DNA of 64,000 nucleotides from Symbiodinium natans (GCA_905221605.1 CAJNDS010000102.1:770501-834500); one strand, 5' to 3'. Positions 30,190 through 41,977 are shown, counted from the stretch's first letter. Program-made: numbers and translations. Notes: generated by a model not told the origin, from the letters alone.

Positions 30190-30288
30190 GCAACCGCCTT
30201 CCCGGAGGAGAAGATGAAGGACGTGGTGAGCCGCGCGCGCCAGGCTGCGAACCTCACGGTGGAGATGCCTAGCTCGGTGATCCCGGCA
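30190..30288 (+). CDS. candidate exon, unrecognised
   Basis: Reads EEKMKDVVSRARQAANLTVE then MPSSVIPAK. Donor choices include cgccag|gctgcg (GC) and ctcg|gtgatc (GT). Confidence 0.45.
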
Positions 30289-30572
30289 AAGCGCCCTTCG
30301 GCCCGTCATCGGACAACATCATGTTTGCACCTTCGGGAGTCAGGTTGCAGTCGCTTGAATCGTGCTTTCCAAGGGGCTATCTGGGATCCAGGGAATCTCG
30401 GCCCTTGGGTTGCCGTGAGGATGCCTGGCTCACCGCGGCCCGTGACTGTCAAGGCAGTTGAAAAGTTGGGCCGATGAGCTGAGGCTTAGCTCGGCTACTG
30501 GAGAAGACCCTGGAGGCTGAGAAGGAGACGGAGGGCGGGCAACGTGGGTTTTGGCACGTTTGTGCGATTTTG

Positions 30573-30724
30573 GACCCTAAACCCTAAACCCTAAACCCTA
30601 CACCCTAAACAGCGAAAAAAGCACCCTAAACCCTCAACCCTAAACCCTAAACCCTAAAGTTGAAACCCTGAAACCCTGAAACCCTCAACCCTAAACCCCA
30701 AATCCTCAACCCGAAACCCAAACC
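30573..30724. repeat. CCCTAAA array with spacers
   Basis: Four blocks with variants ccctgaaa and ccctcaa; ends six bases before the acceptor of the next exon. Confidence 0.85.
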
Positions 30725-30730
30725 TGACAG

Positions 30731-30814
30731 GAGCGGAAGGACTGGGAATGGCCAGATCGGCCTGCCAGTTACTTGCGCCACGCCTACAGCTGCTCACTCC
30801 CAAAGTGGACACAG
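30731..30814 (+). CDS. candidate exon between inverted arrays
   Basis: After ctgacag it reads ERKDWEWPDRPASYLRHAYS then CSLPKWTQ. Aromatic and charged composition rules out a random frame fairly well. CCCTAAA lies to its left, TTTAGGG to its right. Confidence 0.55.
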
Positions 30815-30823
30815 GGGTTGTTT

Positions 30824-30925
30824 CGGGTTTAGGGGGCTGGAGTTTAGGGAGTTTCAGGTTTAGGGAGTTAGAGTTTCGGGTTTCGGGAGTTCGAGTTTCG
30901 GGTTTAGGGTTCGGGTTTCGGGGTG
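30824..30925. repeat. degenerate TTTAGGG array
   Basis: tttaggg, tttcggg and tttaggagtt units. Confidence 0.8.
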
Positions 30926-31648
30926 GGGTCTCAAGTCACTCATGTTCGACGCGGTGGAGCAGCTGCAGGGTTCAGGGAAAGGCAAGGTTAGCTGAGGTTC
31001 AGGAACATCCGCTAGAATTCGGGGGAAGCTTGGGGGGTCTGTGATCAGGAAGTGGCTTTTCTTCTTGTGTTCCAGAAACGAATTTTTGAAGGGAAGGTCC
31101 GTGCACCCCTTTGGCAACAAAGGTTTCTACATCTTGGACACCGTGAGGCTCAGCTTCGTCTGCAAAGGCAGGGGGAGCTTCAGTTCGAACCTCCGCAAGT
31201 CCTCCTACCGAAACTTGTGGGCCGTCCTGTATGGCTTGCTGTGGTTGTTCTGACCTGGGAGGGGGGGGGGGGGTGGGACGATCTGGACCTGGCTTGCGAT
31301 TACTTGTTAGGTCTTACATCCTGGGGATGGGCTGATGCAAAGTAGCCGGAAGGCACCCAGCCAAAACCAGACGAAGCTCATCCTTTCAAAGCCTTCTTCC
31401 AAACCATCAGAAGTGAAGTGAACTCAAGAAAACCACGGGCTGCCTCGATGGCCTTGCCTTAGCATATCTCCCCATATTTGGCCAGTCGAAACTTGCTTCC
31501 TGGTAGTCTTGTAGTCTGGCCCTCATGCCTGCCCTCACGGAGTGACAGACTCGTAAGGTGGATCAGGGTTTCGGGGATTGGAGGGCCTTGGCTCATGCAG
31601 TCCACGCGACAGACCAGAAAAACTCCAGGCGAGACGCCTCCAGAGCAG

Positions 31649-31723
31649 GTCCGATGTTGCATGCGCATTCTCCAGGACGGAAGTGCCATGCCGTTCTGCC
31701 CCGAAGGGTTTTGGATAGCTCAG
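31649..31723 (+). CDS. candidate exon, 25 codons
   Basis: After cagagcag it reads RCCMRILQDGSAMPFCPEGF then WIAQ, with a GC donor (gctcag|gcaggc). Phase 0 at both ends. Confidence 0.45.
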
Positions 31724-32081
31724 GCAGGCGGTGTGCCAGGTGATGGCAGGTGGAGGTGTGGAAACGGAACATGACGCAAGGTTTCGGGTTTTGAACGCCA
31801 CATCCAACCCTCTTGTTGGATGTTACAGGATGCGAGTCCGAATTCGTGCACATGGTCCCACCCACAGAAGGATAGCATGCTAAGACGTAAGTTGGGGTCG
31901 TTATGGCCTGTGAGTTGGCGTCTCGATTGTGCGATAGTTGCATTCGGAGAGCCTTAGCTTCTAAGATCCCAGCTCAACAGCCTGAGGAACCACATTCCGA
32001 AACCTTTGAATGCCAACACCCTAAACCCTAGGCCCAAAACGATGGCTGATCCCAAAAAAGGAACCCAAAACCCTAAACCAG

Positions 32082-32158
32082 GAGTTCCGGGACTGCAGCA
32101 GCGAGAAGGATGGGGTACAGCTCCTTCGAGTCAAGCGGCGCGGCCTTTCTGTTAAAAG
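32082..32158 (+). CDS. candidate exon with array-derived acceptor
   Basis: The acceptor is the end of a telomere-like unit (ccctaaaccag|gag). Reads EFRDCSSEKDGVQLLRVKRR and ends at a GC donor (aaaag|gcgag). Confidence 0.5.
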
Positions 32159-32573
32159 GCGAGTTTTCTCTCTTTAGGCCCTCTTTAAGAGCTTGGGTGA
32201 GGGCCCCCTCTTGGCTACCAATCTTCTCAAAACCCCCGGGAGGATGCAGGTGGCACACAAGAACCCTGACTCCCGGCCCCCCGGAACCTACCCGCTCCTC
32301 AGTAAGCACCCTGACCTCGGTCCGACTTTTGGCTTCCTGAAGCCATGGAAACGTATCCCCCCCCCATTTTCCGTGGCCCTCGTTTTCGTATGGCGCAAAG
32401 AGAGAGCCCCAGAGCCTCAGGTCTGGGTTCGCTGCTGGCGTCAAGGGCGACGGCGGCTACGCCGACGTGCGGCCTGGCTCCGCTTTTGGTGTTTGTTGAA
32501 GACGGTTTCTGGGATCACTAAGCCCTACACCCTAAACACAAAACCCTAAACTCCCCAAAAAAACAAAACCCAT

Positions 32574-32740
32574 TGTGGGCTCCTGGTGGCCTCCTGCCTT
32601 CGCCTTCTTTTTGGGTTGATGCTGAGCGGGGCCTTGGGCAAAGTCATGGTTCAAGCAGAAGGGACTGGGGCGGCAGAGGCATGCAGAAATCGGGGCATGC
32701 GGCCAGAAGTCAGCAACCTGGAGCAGCTGCTCCCTACTCT
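32574..32740 (+). CDS. candidate exon, unrecognised
   Basis: Reads LMLSGALGKVMVQAEGTGAA then EVSNLEQLLPTLTEG. Weak ccctaaa units lie just upstream; boundaries uncertain. Confidence 0.35.
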
Positions 32741-32813
32741 AACGGAGGGTTTCACATCGCAAAGCCGAAGCCCCTGAAGCCCTGAAGCCTTTTAACAAGT
32801 CCGGGAGCCTCCC

Positions 32814-32946
32814 ATAAACCCTAAACCTTAAACCCTAAACCCTAAACCCTAAAAAACCCTAAACCCTAAACCCTAAACCCTAAACCCTAAACCCTAAACC
32901 CTAAACCCTAAACCCTAAACCCTAAACCCTAAACCCTAAACCCTAG
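32814..32946. repeat. CCCTAAA array ending in CCCTAG
   Basis: About 18 units; the last reads ccctagg and supplies an AG acceptor. Confidence 0.9.
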
Positions 32947-33020
32947 GAAGATGCTGTGCTACGCCGACCTCGGCGTGCACGTGGCCTTCGACGGCACGGA
33001 GCCTCGGGCCGACCCATCAG
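32947..33020 (+). CDS. candidate exon with array-derived acceptor
   Basis: Begins right after ccctag and reads KMLCYADLGVHVAFDGTEPR then ADPS, ending at a GC donor (catcag|gcgctt). TTTAGGG blocks follow from 33115. Confidence 0.5.
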
Positions 33021-33114
33021 GCGCTTGCGTGAGGCTCTGGGTTTTGGGGGGGCAGGGGGCGGGGGGTCAAGAGGGGGACGTGGGGGTGTGGTGTCGGGTT
33101 TAAGGCTATAGGTT

Positions 33115-33215
33115 TGGGGTTTAGGGGTTTAGGGTTTAGGGGTTTAGGGTCGAAGAGGCCTGGATGCAAAAGGGTTTAGGGTGTAGGGTTAGGGTTTAGG
33201 GGAGTTGAGGAGTTT
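33115..33215. repeat. TTTAGGG blocks
   Basis: Three blocks; one follows the spacer gcctggatgcaaaag, which recurs elsewhere before G-rich arrays. Confidence 0.85.
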
Positions 33216-33260
33216 GAGGGTGCGGGGGGTTTGAGGGTTTGGGCGCTTGCCAAAGCCCAG

Positions 33261-33342
33261 GAGATACCGCTGCGGATCATCGGGGAGATCCAGCTCATCC
33301 TCGAGGGTTATGCGAACGTCAAGAACCGCCACCCGACTTCAG
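33261..33342 (+). CDS. candidate exon, unrecognised
   Basis: After aaagcccag it reads EIPLRIIGEIQLILEGYANV then KNRHPTS. A TTTAGGG array follows at once. TTTAGGG also lies upstream, an exception to the usual 5' CCCTAAA. Confidence 0.5.
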
Positions 33343-33348
33343 GGTATA

Positions 33349-33392
33349 GGGTTTAGGGTTTAGGGTTTGGGGTTTAGGGTTTAGGGTTTCGG
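33349..33392. repeat. TTTAGGG array
   Basis: Six units, one tttgggg variant. Confidence 0.9.
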
Positions 33393-33399
33393 GCGTGGC

Positions 33400-36229
33400 C
33401 CTGGTGACTAACGTGCCCGGAAGCCTTAGATCCCTGAAGGTCGAAAGCTCTGAAGCACTTAAAACCTAGCCCTAGCAACTCCAAAGCCCTACGAAGGTGC
33501 CTGAGGCGCGCAAGGGCTCCACTGGGCTCAAGCAGTCGTGGGGATCATTGCCCGCTGATCTACCCCCTGCAAGTCTGGCGCAATGAACCCCCTGGGACTC
33601 GAGGCATGCACCTGGTCTACGAAGTGCACCGGGGAAGCTTTGACCGAACGCGGAGCCGTTAGAGCAGGTAAAAGGGCGTGGCAGCTGGCCGTGAGGGGCT
33701 GAAGGGCCTCGGGGAGGTGCAGCGGGACTTCAGGGAGAAGGGTCCCTTAGTTTGGGGTTTGGGGGCCTTCACAAACAAGGTCCCTGGGTTCATTGGCAGG
33801 GTAGAGTAAACGTCACAGGCGCTTCTTACGGAAGGGGCGGCTCTGTCGCCGTCTGCCGATCGTTTCACCGAGTGCCGGAAAGCGGCCAGCGGCGAGAGGA
33901 AGTGGGGCTGCGCAGCTCCGAAGCGCCCGCTCAAGCAACCCCAAGACCCTTGTGGCTCCAAAACTCCGAACCTGAAAAAGGACCTTAGGGCTTTCCCTGA
34001 GCTCACAGCCATTGTCCACAGTGATGGCGGGGGGGGGAGGGAATGGTGGATCGGATAGAAATGTCCTATGTCCTCTTTGCATATGACTACAAGGCACCCC
34101 CGCAACCCTTCCCGAACCCGAACCTAAGTCCAACAAAGCCACCTGACCAAACTGGAAGACGTGAAGCGTGGCGCGGAGAGCCGGCCGAATTTCCTCTTCT
34201 GAGACAATGCTCCGAGAGGTCTTGGACAAGAGGCCACCGACTCGTGGATTAAAAAAAATATAGCAGTGCACACACACCCGGCCAAGTAATTAGAGTTGAA
34301 CTCCGAATTCCCATGAATAGAATTGAGAGGGGTTCACAGCTGATGCAGGTACCAGTAGCTGGATATGTTTTTGACAAGCCTTCTAGGGATCACTGTCACT
34401 GTCACTCGTGTACCGTAGCAGCTCTAATGGTGAAGCGCTTACGGGGCGAAGGCATGGCTTTGGGTTTTCGACGAGCCATGGAGGTATGACTTGTCTCATG
34501 AGTTTCGCTCATGTTTCAGGGCTGGATGTGTGGACCGTAGACGTGGAAGCTGATCGATGCTCCTCTGAGGGGAGCCATGCCTGGCTCCTGCCTGAGGCAG
34601 GTGCCCCGGGAAAGATGCATCCACGTACACAGGGGAATCCACAGACTACCCACCCAATGGTTTCCACACATTGGCCCTGCCGCAAGAACACCGTGAATGG
34701 CACCAACCATGGTTTCAGTTCAGGTGGGGTCAAAATACCCGCTACGGCCCTCCAACACGGCGACGAAGTCAGCTTCTTTAGTTCTTGGATTCCCCCTTCA
34801 TTCAGCCAACGGGAGGACGCCGCTCGCCCACGGGAGAAAGCTCGCAGACTCCAGATTCATTTTTCATGTTGAGGGTTTACCGTCCCCGTTGGAAAGGGTT
34901 AGTCTTCTTGATATCCACATGCAGCGCCATTGTGAGATGTGCGTTTGCCAAACGCATCTGCCGGCCGCGTCGGTGTTTACGGAGGTGTGTGCGTGTCTTC
35001 ACATACATGTGCTTACGCTACCTATAGCTTTGTGGCCCCTACACCTACTTGATTCTCAGGCTTTTAAGGAAGATAGGCCCTTGCAGAACATGTCTTTGTA
35101 TGCCGGGATAGAGATCGAGCCCCTTCTCCCCCCCCCTCAACGCGATGATGGAGCCGCGGCCTCGTGCCGAGGTCTCGGCATGTTTCTGGATGCATGATTT
35201 TTTGCTTGAGCCTGAGAGACGCTTCTCGAGTATTGGTAGGGTCTTGACTCACTGCCATGCAAAAGTTGTCGACTACAGGGAATAGATCCCCAAATGTCAT
35301 GTAGGACCAAGGTTGCAGAGTGTCGGAGGATGGTGTCGCATGCCAGCCGAACGCCCAAGGGTTAGAAGCTCTCACCAGATGTCCTGAAGTTTCATCCTTC
35401 TCTGGTGATAGAAGCCGGAGTCACGTGCCGGTCACACCGTGGGAGACAACCCTCCCACAGCCCTCCCCCCCCCCCCCGCATCGCAGGTCACAGCGCACCT
35501 GGAGGATGCCCCCAAGGGTTGTGGATGTTTTGCGGGGATCTTGCGGGCATGTCTGTCAGCCATTCGGTGGCTGCAGAGGGTTTAGGGTCTAGGTTTTTTT
35601 GGGTTTCGGGTTTAGGGTTGTTCGGGCTGAAGGTGGGGTTTATGATGTTCCCCCGTTCAGAGAGGAGACGCTTGGAGGTTCTTGTTTGTGCTTGGAGCCC
35701 TGTGGCGAAGCCTGAAATCCTAGATCCGAAGAAGCGCGAAGCAGTCCGAACCATGGGAATCAGTAAACCCTGTCCAAGCTAAGTCCTGAAGAGGGTTGGC
35801 TTCATCACAAAGCATCCCCAAGTTGCCCCAAGCCCGCCGAAGCCTGCAGGAGCCTCAGTATGCCTTCTCCCTGAATCTCTTCGCGGAGGTGCGGGGTTGT
35901 AGTTGGAGAGTGAGGGGGCGCTGGGGCTGTTTGCCACCATCTGAGCCGGATTCAGACTCCCTCAATCTGACAGCTAGGTCTCGGGGGTGCCCTAAACTCC
36001 TGCACGTTTTGACAATAGGCCTTGCCCAGGATTCGCCAGCAGACGAAGCAGTGTCGGAGCAGGACCAGGCCACGGGAATGCCTCTTTTAGGGGCTCCACA
36101 CTGGCAAGATGGGGCCCATGTCTACAGGGACTTGTCGAACAGTGGTCATGGGTGCCTGCCCTTTCGAACAGTGGTCATGAGTGCCTACCACTTGCTCTCT
36201 GTCGGTGACTGCTGTCCTAAAAGCGATGC
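33400..36229. other. no coding island I can support
   Basis: Several open frames of 100-240 codons occur on both strands, but frames overlap and composition is not convincing. A 22-base direct repeat (cgaacagtggtcatg + gtgcct) occurs at about 36136 and 36165. Confidence 0.4.
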
Positions 36230-36344
36230 CTCTGCCCGTGGGGAGGACATCTGCGATGACACGGCGCCAACCCCATCCGCGGCCTCGCCGCCAAACCCGA
36301 CGCCACCCAAGCAGATCGAGCTCAAGATTCCCACACAGCCACAG
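36230..36344 (+). CDS. candidate exon, Pro-rich
   Basis: Reads DICDDTAPTPSAASPPNPTP then PKQIELKIPTQPQ, ending at a GC donor (ccacag|gcctgg). Low complexity. Confidence 0.35.
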
Positions 36345-36925
36345 GCCTGGGGAAGTGGTTGCAAGCCCAGCAGGTGCATGTTTGTCGGTATGCTTTCAGA
36401 GCTAGTGCCCCCAAAGCCCAGCACCTTCCTCGCCGAGTCCATGAAACTTGGCCTTGAACGCAGGCGCGTGTGCCCACGCTTATGGCCAACGCGCACCGTG
36501 GGCAGAAGGCCCGGCTGAGCAACGACGCTTCGCGGGGTTTGGACAGGGTTCAAGATCTCGGGTAAAAAACATACGGTTTAGCCTGTGGCTGGAGTGAGTT
36601 TGGGGGATGCAATGAGTGAGTAGAAGGTGTTTGAGAGCACACAGAAAACAACTGATTCTGCACAATGTTGCCTGTGAGTAGGCATGCTGATCCTTAGCTC
36701 CAGAACCGCTAGTTCAGCACCAAACCCGACAACCCGTACCTGAGGTACTCAAACAGAATCCCCTTGTCTTCCCTTCAAGGGGACTCGCAAGAAGCAAAGG
36801 TCCAATCAGCGCCCATGCTCCCGGCCGTGTTCTCCCCCCACGTCCCGGCGATGTACGTGACGAGATCAACTGCCTGGAGGACCCTTTGAGCAGTCTCTGA
36901 CCATCGTAAGCCCTTCCTCCAAAAA

Positions 36926-36994
36926 CCCTAAACCCTAAACCCTAAACCCGAAACCCTAAACAATAAACCCTATACCCTAAACCCTAAACCCCAA
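36926..36994. repeat. CCCTAAA array
   Basis: About nine units with cccgaaa, caataaa and ccctata variants. Confidence 0.85.
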
Positions 36995-37000
36995 ACCGGG

Positions 37001-37131
37001 TCGAACCTGGAGTTTTTTCTGGGAAGCTCTCAACCCGGAGGCCCAGTGGCGAGCTGACCCTGAGTGTGTCCTCCTCGTCCCGAAGCTGCTCCACACAGGA
37101 GTCCCGAAGTTGTTTGGGCGCCTGAGTGGTG
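37001..37131 (+). CDS. candidate exon between inverted arrays
   Basis: Reads WSFFWEALNPEAQWRADPEC then VLLVPKLLHTGVPKLFGRLS, convincingly coding. The acceptor may be ttttttctgggaag at 37025, or further left. Its last 20 or so bases are repeated at 37176 beyond a TTTAGGG array. Confidence 0.5.
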
Positions 37132-37138
37132 GTTGTAG

Positions 37139-37178
37139 GGGTTTAGGGTTTGAAATGCAGGGTTGAGGGTTTAGGGTT
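37139..37178. repeat. TTTAGGG array between two copies of an exon end
   Basis: Short array with a tgaaatgcaggg interruption. gttgtttgggcgcctgagtgg lies on its left and gttgtttttgggcgcctgag on its right. Confidence 0.75.
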
Positions 37179-37599
37179 GTTTTTGGGCGCCTGAGTGGTT
37201 GGGGAGGTCGACGAGTTAGAAAGAGGCTTCGAAAAGTTCAAGGAGGGAGTTCTTTTTGGGAGTTTGAAGGTCCTGGGTTCATGGGTTCGGGGGCCCATGC
37301 GCTCCTCCCAAGGAGTTCCTGAGCAGCAAGAGCAAGGTGGCCCCCTTGGGCAGCGCCTGGCGCGAGGGCGACGTGAGCGCGGATGGGGAGGCCGTGCGGT
37401 CGAATCCGGATGAGGGTGGTGAGCCTTGCCTTTCCTTGCTTAAGGACCGTTTTGGGGTCCTTCTTTCATGGGTGCCGCACTATACATAGGACATAGGACC
37501 AATTCAAAACGGGAGCCTGACTCAAAGAGCTACCGTCCTAAACCCCATCTCTAGATCCCCAGCTTTGAGGCACCGCACATAAAGCAGCACCTCCAGAAG

Positions 37600-37715
37600 C
37601 ACAAGAACCCCTCCCTACAAACCCCTACCACAAACCCTCTGCTCCCAATCCCCTACCCTCAACCCCCTATACCCCTACCCCTATACCCCCTACCCTATAC
37701 CGCCCTACCCCCTAC
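37600..37715. repeat. CCCCTA / CCCTATA variant array
   Basis: Irregular ccccta, ccctac and ccctata units on the 5' side of the next exon, a diverged form of the CCCTAAA array. Confidence 0.75.
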
Positions 37716-37719
37716 GAAG

Positions 37720-37815
37720 CCCGAGGAGTACATCCACGGCTGCGTTCCCAACTGGGGCCGCGAGCGGGCGGTGAGGTCGGTCGCCGCCGTGGAGCAGAAG
37801 TTGAGCTGGAGACCG
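37720..37815 (+). CDS. candidate exon, unrecognised
   Basis: After cctacgaag it reads YIHGCVPNWGRERAVRSVAA then VEQKLSWRPG. Strong composition; donor not determined. Confidence 0.45.
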
Positions 37816-37959
37816 GGCCGAAACGAATGGGAAATCTCATGAAATCTCCTTCGGAGAGGTGCCCCAAAATGGCGGAGGCTTGTGCGTGCGTAACGCTTTG
37901 GTCCAGGGTCAGAAGCGAACAAATTTCAGAAACCCAGTGTTTACAGCCATCTGCGTCGT

Positions 37960-38982
37960 GCATGATAGCATGTTCTTATGATGAGTATCATATGACATTT
38001 TGCTTTCTTCAGAGTATATGGTACTATATGATGATTATGTTACATCACACGTACTATTTCAATAATCATCTTGCATTGTATTCCCAAATTTATTGTGTGG
38101 GCCCTAGTGACCCTAGTGGTCAGAAGCATCCAACTTCCCACGCTGGACATGGCCCAAGGACCTACTACCGCATGCGCGGGCTGCGTGCGGCCGTGCCTCA
38201 GCCCCCGCCCACGAGCAAGGCGCCTCGACGCATCTTACTTTGTGTTATTGCTGGGGGGCTTCAAGATCCTGATGTTTTGGGCTTGGTGTTTAGGATTTGG
38301 GGCTTGTGAGCTTACTTATAAAGCAATGGGGCGATGACGCTGGCTGAATGCGTCCTGTGGGTTCGGGCCTTGTATTCGTCAAGATGCACTCCAAGATTGG
38401 GACGCAAGGGCCAATATCATGGATTCCCGTGTGCGACAGACATCTGTTTGCTGGCTGCCTGTCTTGAACTGTGTGAACTCCTACCGTCTCTTCTCATGTT
38501 TCTAGGCGACGCCCGAGGGCAAAGAACTTCCATCAATGTTTTGAACCTTGCGGCAGCGCATGCCCCAAAAGCCTCTGCATCTCGGAATGCCCCCTCTAAA
38601 CTCCAACCCACGCAGTCGCAAAGCTATACGAATCCTGTACTCGATGTGAAGGATTAGACGATGAAGCCCTTCAACCCTTACCACCCTGAACAACTTGCCA
38701 CAGCCCTCACCACCCACAACCAACCGGAACCTTAAACAGGCCCTCATTGAATGCCCTTCTTCAACAAAGCCCTCATGGAATGCCCTTCAGGGTAAAAGCA
38801 CACTCTTCCCCTAAAGCCTACAGCCTGCCCAACATTTGATTTTGGCCAACGTAAACCAACACACACCCATGGTGCACAAGAACAATAACAATAAACCAAT
38901 CACCAAGAACCAACAAGCCAATCATCAAGAAACAGCAAACGAGCCCTAACCCCCCCCCCCCCAGGCCCTAAAGCCTAGAGCC
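37960..38982. other. no coding island I can support
   Basis: AT-richer stretch at 37960-38100, then ordinary sequence. A C12 run ending in CAG is at 38951-38964. Confidence 0.4.
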
Positions 38983-39082
38983 CAAACCCTAAACCCTAAA
39001 CCCTAAACCCTAAACCCTAAACCCTAAACCCTAAACCCTAAACCCTAAACCCTAAACCCTAAACCCTAAACCCTAAACCCCT
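38983..39082. repeat. CCCTAAA array
   Basis: Fourteen nearly perfect units, directly 5' of the next exon. Confidence 0.9.
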
Positions 39083-39085
39083 AAG

Positions 39086-39188
39086 CAGTGTCTGGAGGAG
39101 CGGAGCCAGCGCTTCGACTTCTGGACCGACCTTCGGCCTCCCATGCGCGTGGAGGGCATGGAGAGGGACCCGGAGGAGCTCCGGAGGG
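39086..39188 (+). CDS. candidate exon directly bounded by arrays on both sides
   Basis: Begins at ccctaag|cag and reads QRFDFWTDLRPPMRVEGMER then DPEELRR. Its 3' boundary can be agg|gtttag, where the GT is the first base pair of the TTTAGGG array. Confidence 0.55.
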
Positions 39189-39238
39189 TTTAGGGTTTAG
39201 GGTTTAGGGTTTAGGGTTTAGGGTTTAGGGTTTAGGGG
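39186..39238. repeat. TTTAGGG array
   Basis: Seven perfect units starting at the exon edge. Confidence 0.9.
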
Positions 39239-39290
39239 GGAGTCTGGGGGAGGAGCTGGGGTTGGGTGTCGTCCCCCACACCCTCAGCAG

Positions 39291-39455
39291 CCTCAAGATC
39301 TCGCACTCCTTGAACAAGAGGCTCGGGAGCGTGGCGTACCGCAGGCTAGACTTGAGCAGATGAGTGGCGCCGGGAGGACAACGACAGCCACCCTGACGGC
39401 CTGTTGTTCCGGATCTTCTACACGTGCCCCCTGGACTACGTTACAGAGAGGACCC
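39291..39455 (+). CDS. candidate exon(s), unrecognised
   Basis: The best frame reads EWRREDNDSHPDGLLFRIFY then TCPLDYVTER (39362-39452). Upstream of it another frame (QDLALLEQEARERGVPQARL) is also coding-like, so an intron or frame change lies near 39355. Confidence 0.4.
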
Positions 39456-39609
39456 GATGGCGTCTCCAATTGCCATGAAAATTCTAAGCGTTTTGCGCGT
39501 AACCAAGCCAAGCCAGCACGGAAGACCCCCATCTTCGTCGTTTTCAATTCCCGTACAATTTTGCACGGTCCTTTGGCGTCGCTGAATCTCCCGGTCTCCT
39601 CGCTGGCAG

Positions 39610-39707
39610 GAAGTGGGGCCGTCGCACCTCCGAGGGAACCTTCGACAACGTGGCCTGCGGCACGGCCGAGGTCCGGATCCCGAAGGACCGCTGGGCGCGG
39701 GACCCTT
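39610..39707 (+). CDS. candidate exon, unrecognised
   Basis: After tcgctggcag it reads KWGRRTSEGTFDNVACGTAE then VRIPKDRWARD. Possible donor gccgag|gtccgg. Confidence 0.45.
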
Positions 39708-39919
39708 AGGGCTCAGGGGTGCGAAGCCCTCAACTTCCTAAACTTCCTAAAGCCCGAAACCCCAAGATCCCTAAGAAAAAAGGCGGTTGTGCCTCCCAGT
39801 TCCGGCCACGAAGGCTCTTGGTGTTTAACCCTTCGGCTTGGGGGGCAAACCTTCGCTTCGATTCTTGAATTTGCCGACATGTCACTGGGCTGATGCCCTC
39901 AGCCATGATGCGCAGCATC

Positions 39920-41604
39920 TCTACTCAGCTAATCAGCATCTCCTAACTCGTCCAGGCTGCAAGGCCTAAACCCAAACCCCCGAGAACACCCTGATGCCAT
40001 GAGTTCCTGCCTCCGGAGCCGCGAGGACTTCCCCCAAAACTCCAAGCAACTCTGCGTGTTGAGCTGGGGTGCTCCGACCCTCAAGTCGAAGAAGTCCCTG
40101 CCACTCGCCGGCTCAGTAGTTTCGGCTGAAGGCTTGAGGAGCAGGGCCCTGAGGAGTGCAAGCATCGAGGGCAGGCTTCAAGGGTAGGTGAGGCCAGCTT
40201 GAGGTTCGGGTGCTCAAGAACGCCATAGGTCGCCGTCTGAGCAGGTGTCGTGTAGATAGTTCTCCAGCAAGCTGCGAAAGCCTCCCCAAGCCGGAGGGCC
40301 TTGACGATATGAGCCAACCCATGAACCCTAAGGCGTCCGCGGGACCCGGTGACCGTGGACCCCAGTAGCTGGAGCCCAATCACTTCGGAGATGCAGAGCA
40401 GGCGGTGCCGTGACTCCGCGTGTTGCAGCGTAGCTCCTCCTTTCCAGCACTTCGGAGTCTCGAGCCTGGGGGATCTTTCAGTCAGCAAGTGCCGAGCCGT
40501 ACAGAGCAAGGTGACAGAAGCGCGTGCTACAAGCTTTTGAACATGGCGGTGAGAGCGACCCCCAAGTTGGGGAAGCGATTAGGGTTGCCATTAGAAAACA
40601 TATTTTTTATAAGCCAAAAATCTACAACCTTTTCATGTGCACCCACCGAAGGTGTATGGCTGGGGCTTGGGCAGAAGGGTTCGGCCCAATCAGAGACTCA
40701 TAGCCCTGAAGACCCTGAACCCCCAAGCCCGAAGCCTTCGAACCACAAGCAACGATCGACAGCAGCCGGCCGCAGGTCGCAAAGCCGCCGCTTCAACCAA
40801 CTCCAACAAGCGCTTCAGCGTGCGAACACGCTGCTGGGCTGGGCGTTTGGTTGGGGGTGGCTTTTCGAAAGGGTGGCTTCTCGAAAGTGTTGTCCACGAT
40901 GCTTTTTTCCATGGTTGCACGTAAGAATGGCGAGGCTGAGGCATCTGGCGTCTGGAATGGCGGTACCCAAGAGTCTGTGTGTGCTGTTTAGCTGGAGTTG
41001 TCTTAGCCCCACGGAGCTGTCCGACGGAAGCCCCGAAAGCCGGATTGCCACCTTGCCATCGCAAATCAAGAGCCAAGCCAGCCCGGAGCGCCCAGGAAGC
41101 TGGCAGCGGCGCCCAAGAAGACGAGGTCATTGGGACGCTGTTGGGCTTTGGGGTCGGAGGAGTATCTGCCGTAAGGTGGCGCTGTTCATTGCCTTCCTAG
41201 TTTGGGCCTTGCGGCACGAAGTGTGCGCCACAGGCACTGGCAGAAGGCATTGCTCAGCCATTCGGCAACGCTCGCAGACTTCATGAAGGCCGCTGCCTGC
41301 ACAAAACAACTTAGCCTGCAGTACGCATTAAGATACTCTGTCTAATGGGGGGGCCCGAACTGATGTTTACGCTTACGCTGGCGGCAATGCGGCAGTATGA
41401 AAGGCGACATGCTTTGGCCATGAAGCTGCGTATTGGGAAGGGGCCGGTCCGCTTGGTCAGTTCAGGACATGTCGACCTATCGGCGTCGTGCGTTCTTGGC
41501 TTGGAGGGCTAGCAAGAATGCCCGGCCATCTCTCCCTTTTTGGCAAAGCACATGTTATGGAAGTTAGTAGGGTATGTGTGTCGCTGTGTCGGTGTATCGT
41601 CTCA
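39920..41604. other. no coding island I can support
   Basis: Three frames are open over long stretches, one for 288 codons, without a consistent coding signal. Confidence 0.4.
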
Positions 41605-41744
41605 CCGCAAGACTGGTGCCGAGAAGCCATGGCACGGGCAATACTCGAGAGCCCGTTCGTGCAGAGCCTCGACGTCAGGGCACCCAACTGGTGGATGGAA
41701 CCGCCCCTCGAGAATCTCTGTCGGCAGTTTGCTCGCGCCTACAG
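41605..41744 (+). CDS. candidate exon, unrecognised
   Basis: Reads ESPFVQSLDVRAPNWWMEPP then LENLCRQFARAY, ending at a GC donor (tacag|gctcct). Convincing composition. Confidence 0.5.
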
Positions 41745-41857
41745 GCTCCTTCTCCCTTTCCTGAGAAGTGCTTTTCGTGTTCTTTCTGTAAATCCGGAGC
41801 GGTTTTGCAGGTGTGCGCGCGCGCGCGCGAGAAGTAAGGCTTAGCCTTGTCATGCAG

Positions 41858-41933
41858 CAGTATGCGGAGGAGCAGCGCTGGGGGCACGCAGAGTCGCGTC
41901 CGCAGGAAGTCCGCGCAGAGAGGGCGGCGGCAA
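41858..41933 (+). CDS. candidate exon, unrecognised
   Basis: After gtcatgcag it reads EEQRWGHAESRPQEVRAERA, ending near gcaa|gtgaag. Confidence 0.45.
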
Positions 41934-41977
41934 GTGAAGATAGAAGCCTTCCTGGTGCTTGACACTTCGAAACGCAG

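Noticed and set aside
34408-35197. Two overlapping plus-strand open frames of about 155-166 codons
   Set aside because: No recognisable domain, and the overlap in different frames suggests chance.
40420-41286. 288-codon plus-strand open frame
   Set aside because: No motif, mixed composition, and two other frames open over much of the same stretch; probably introns and intergenic DNA.
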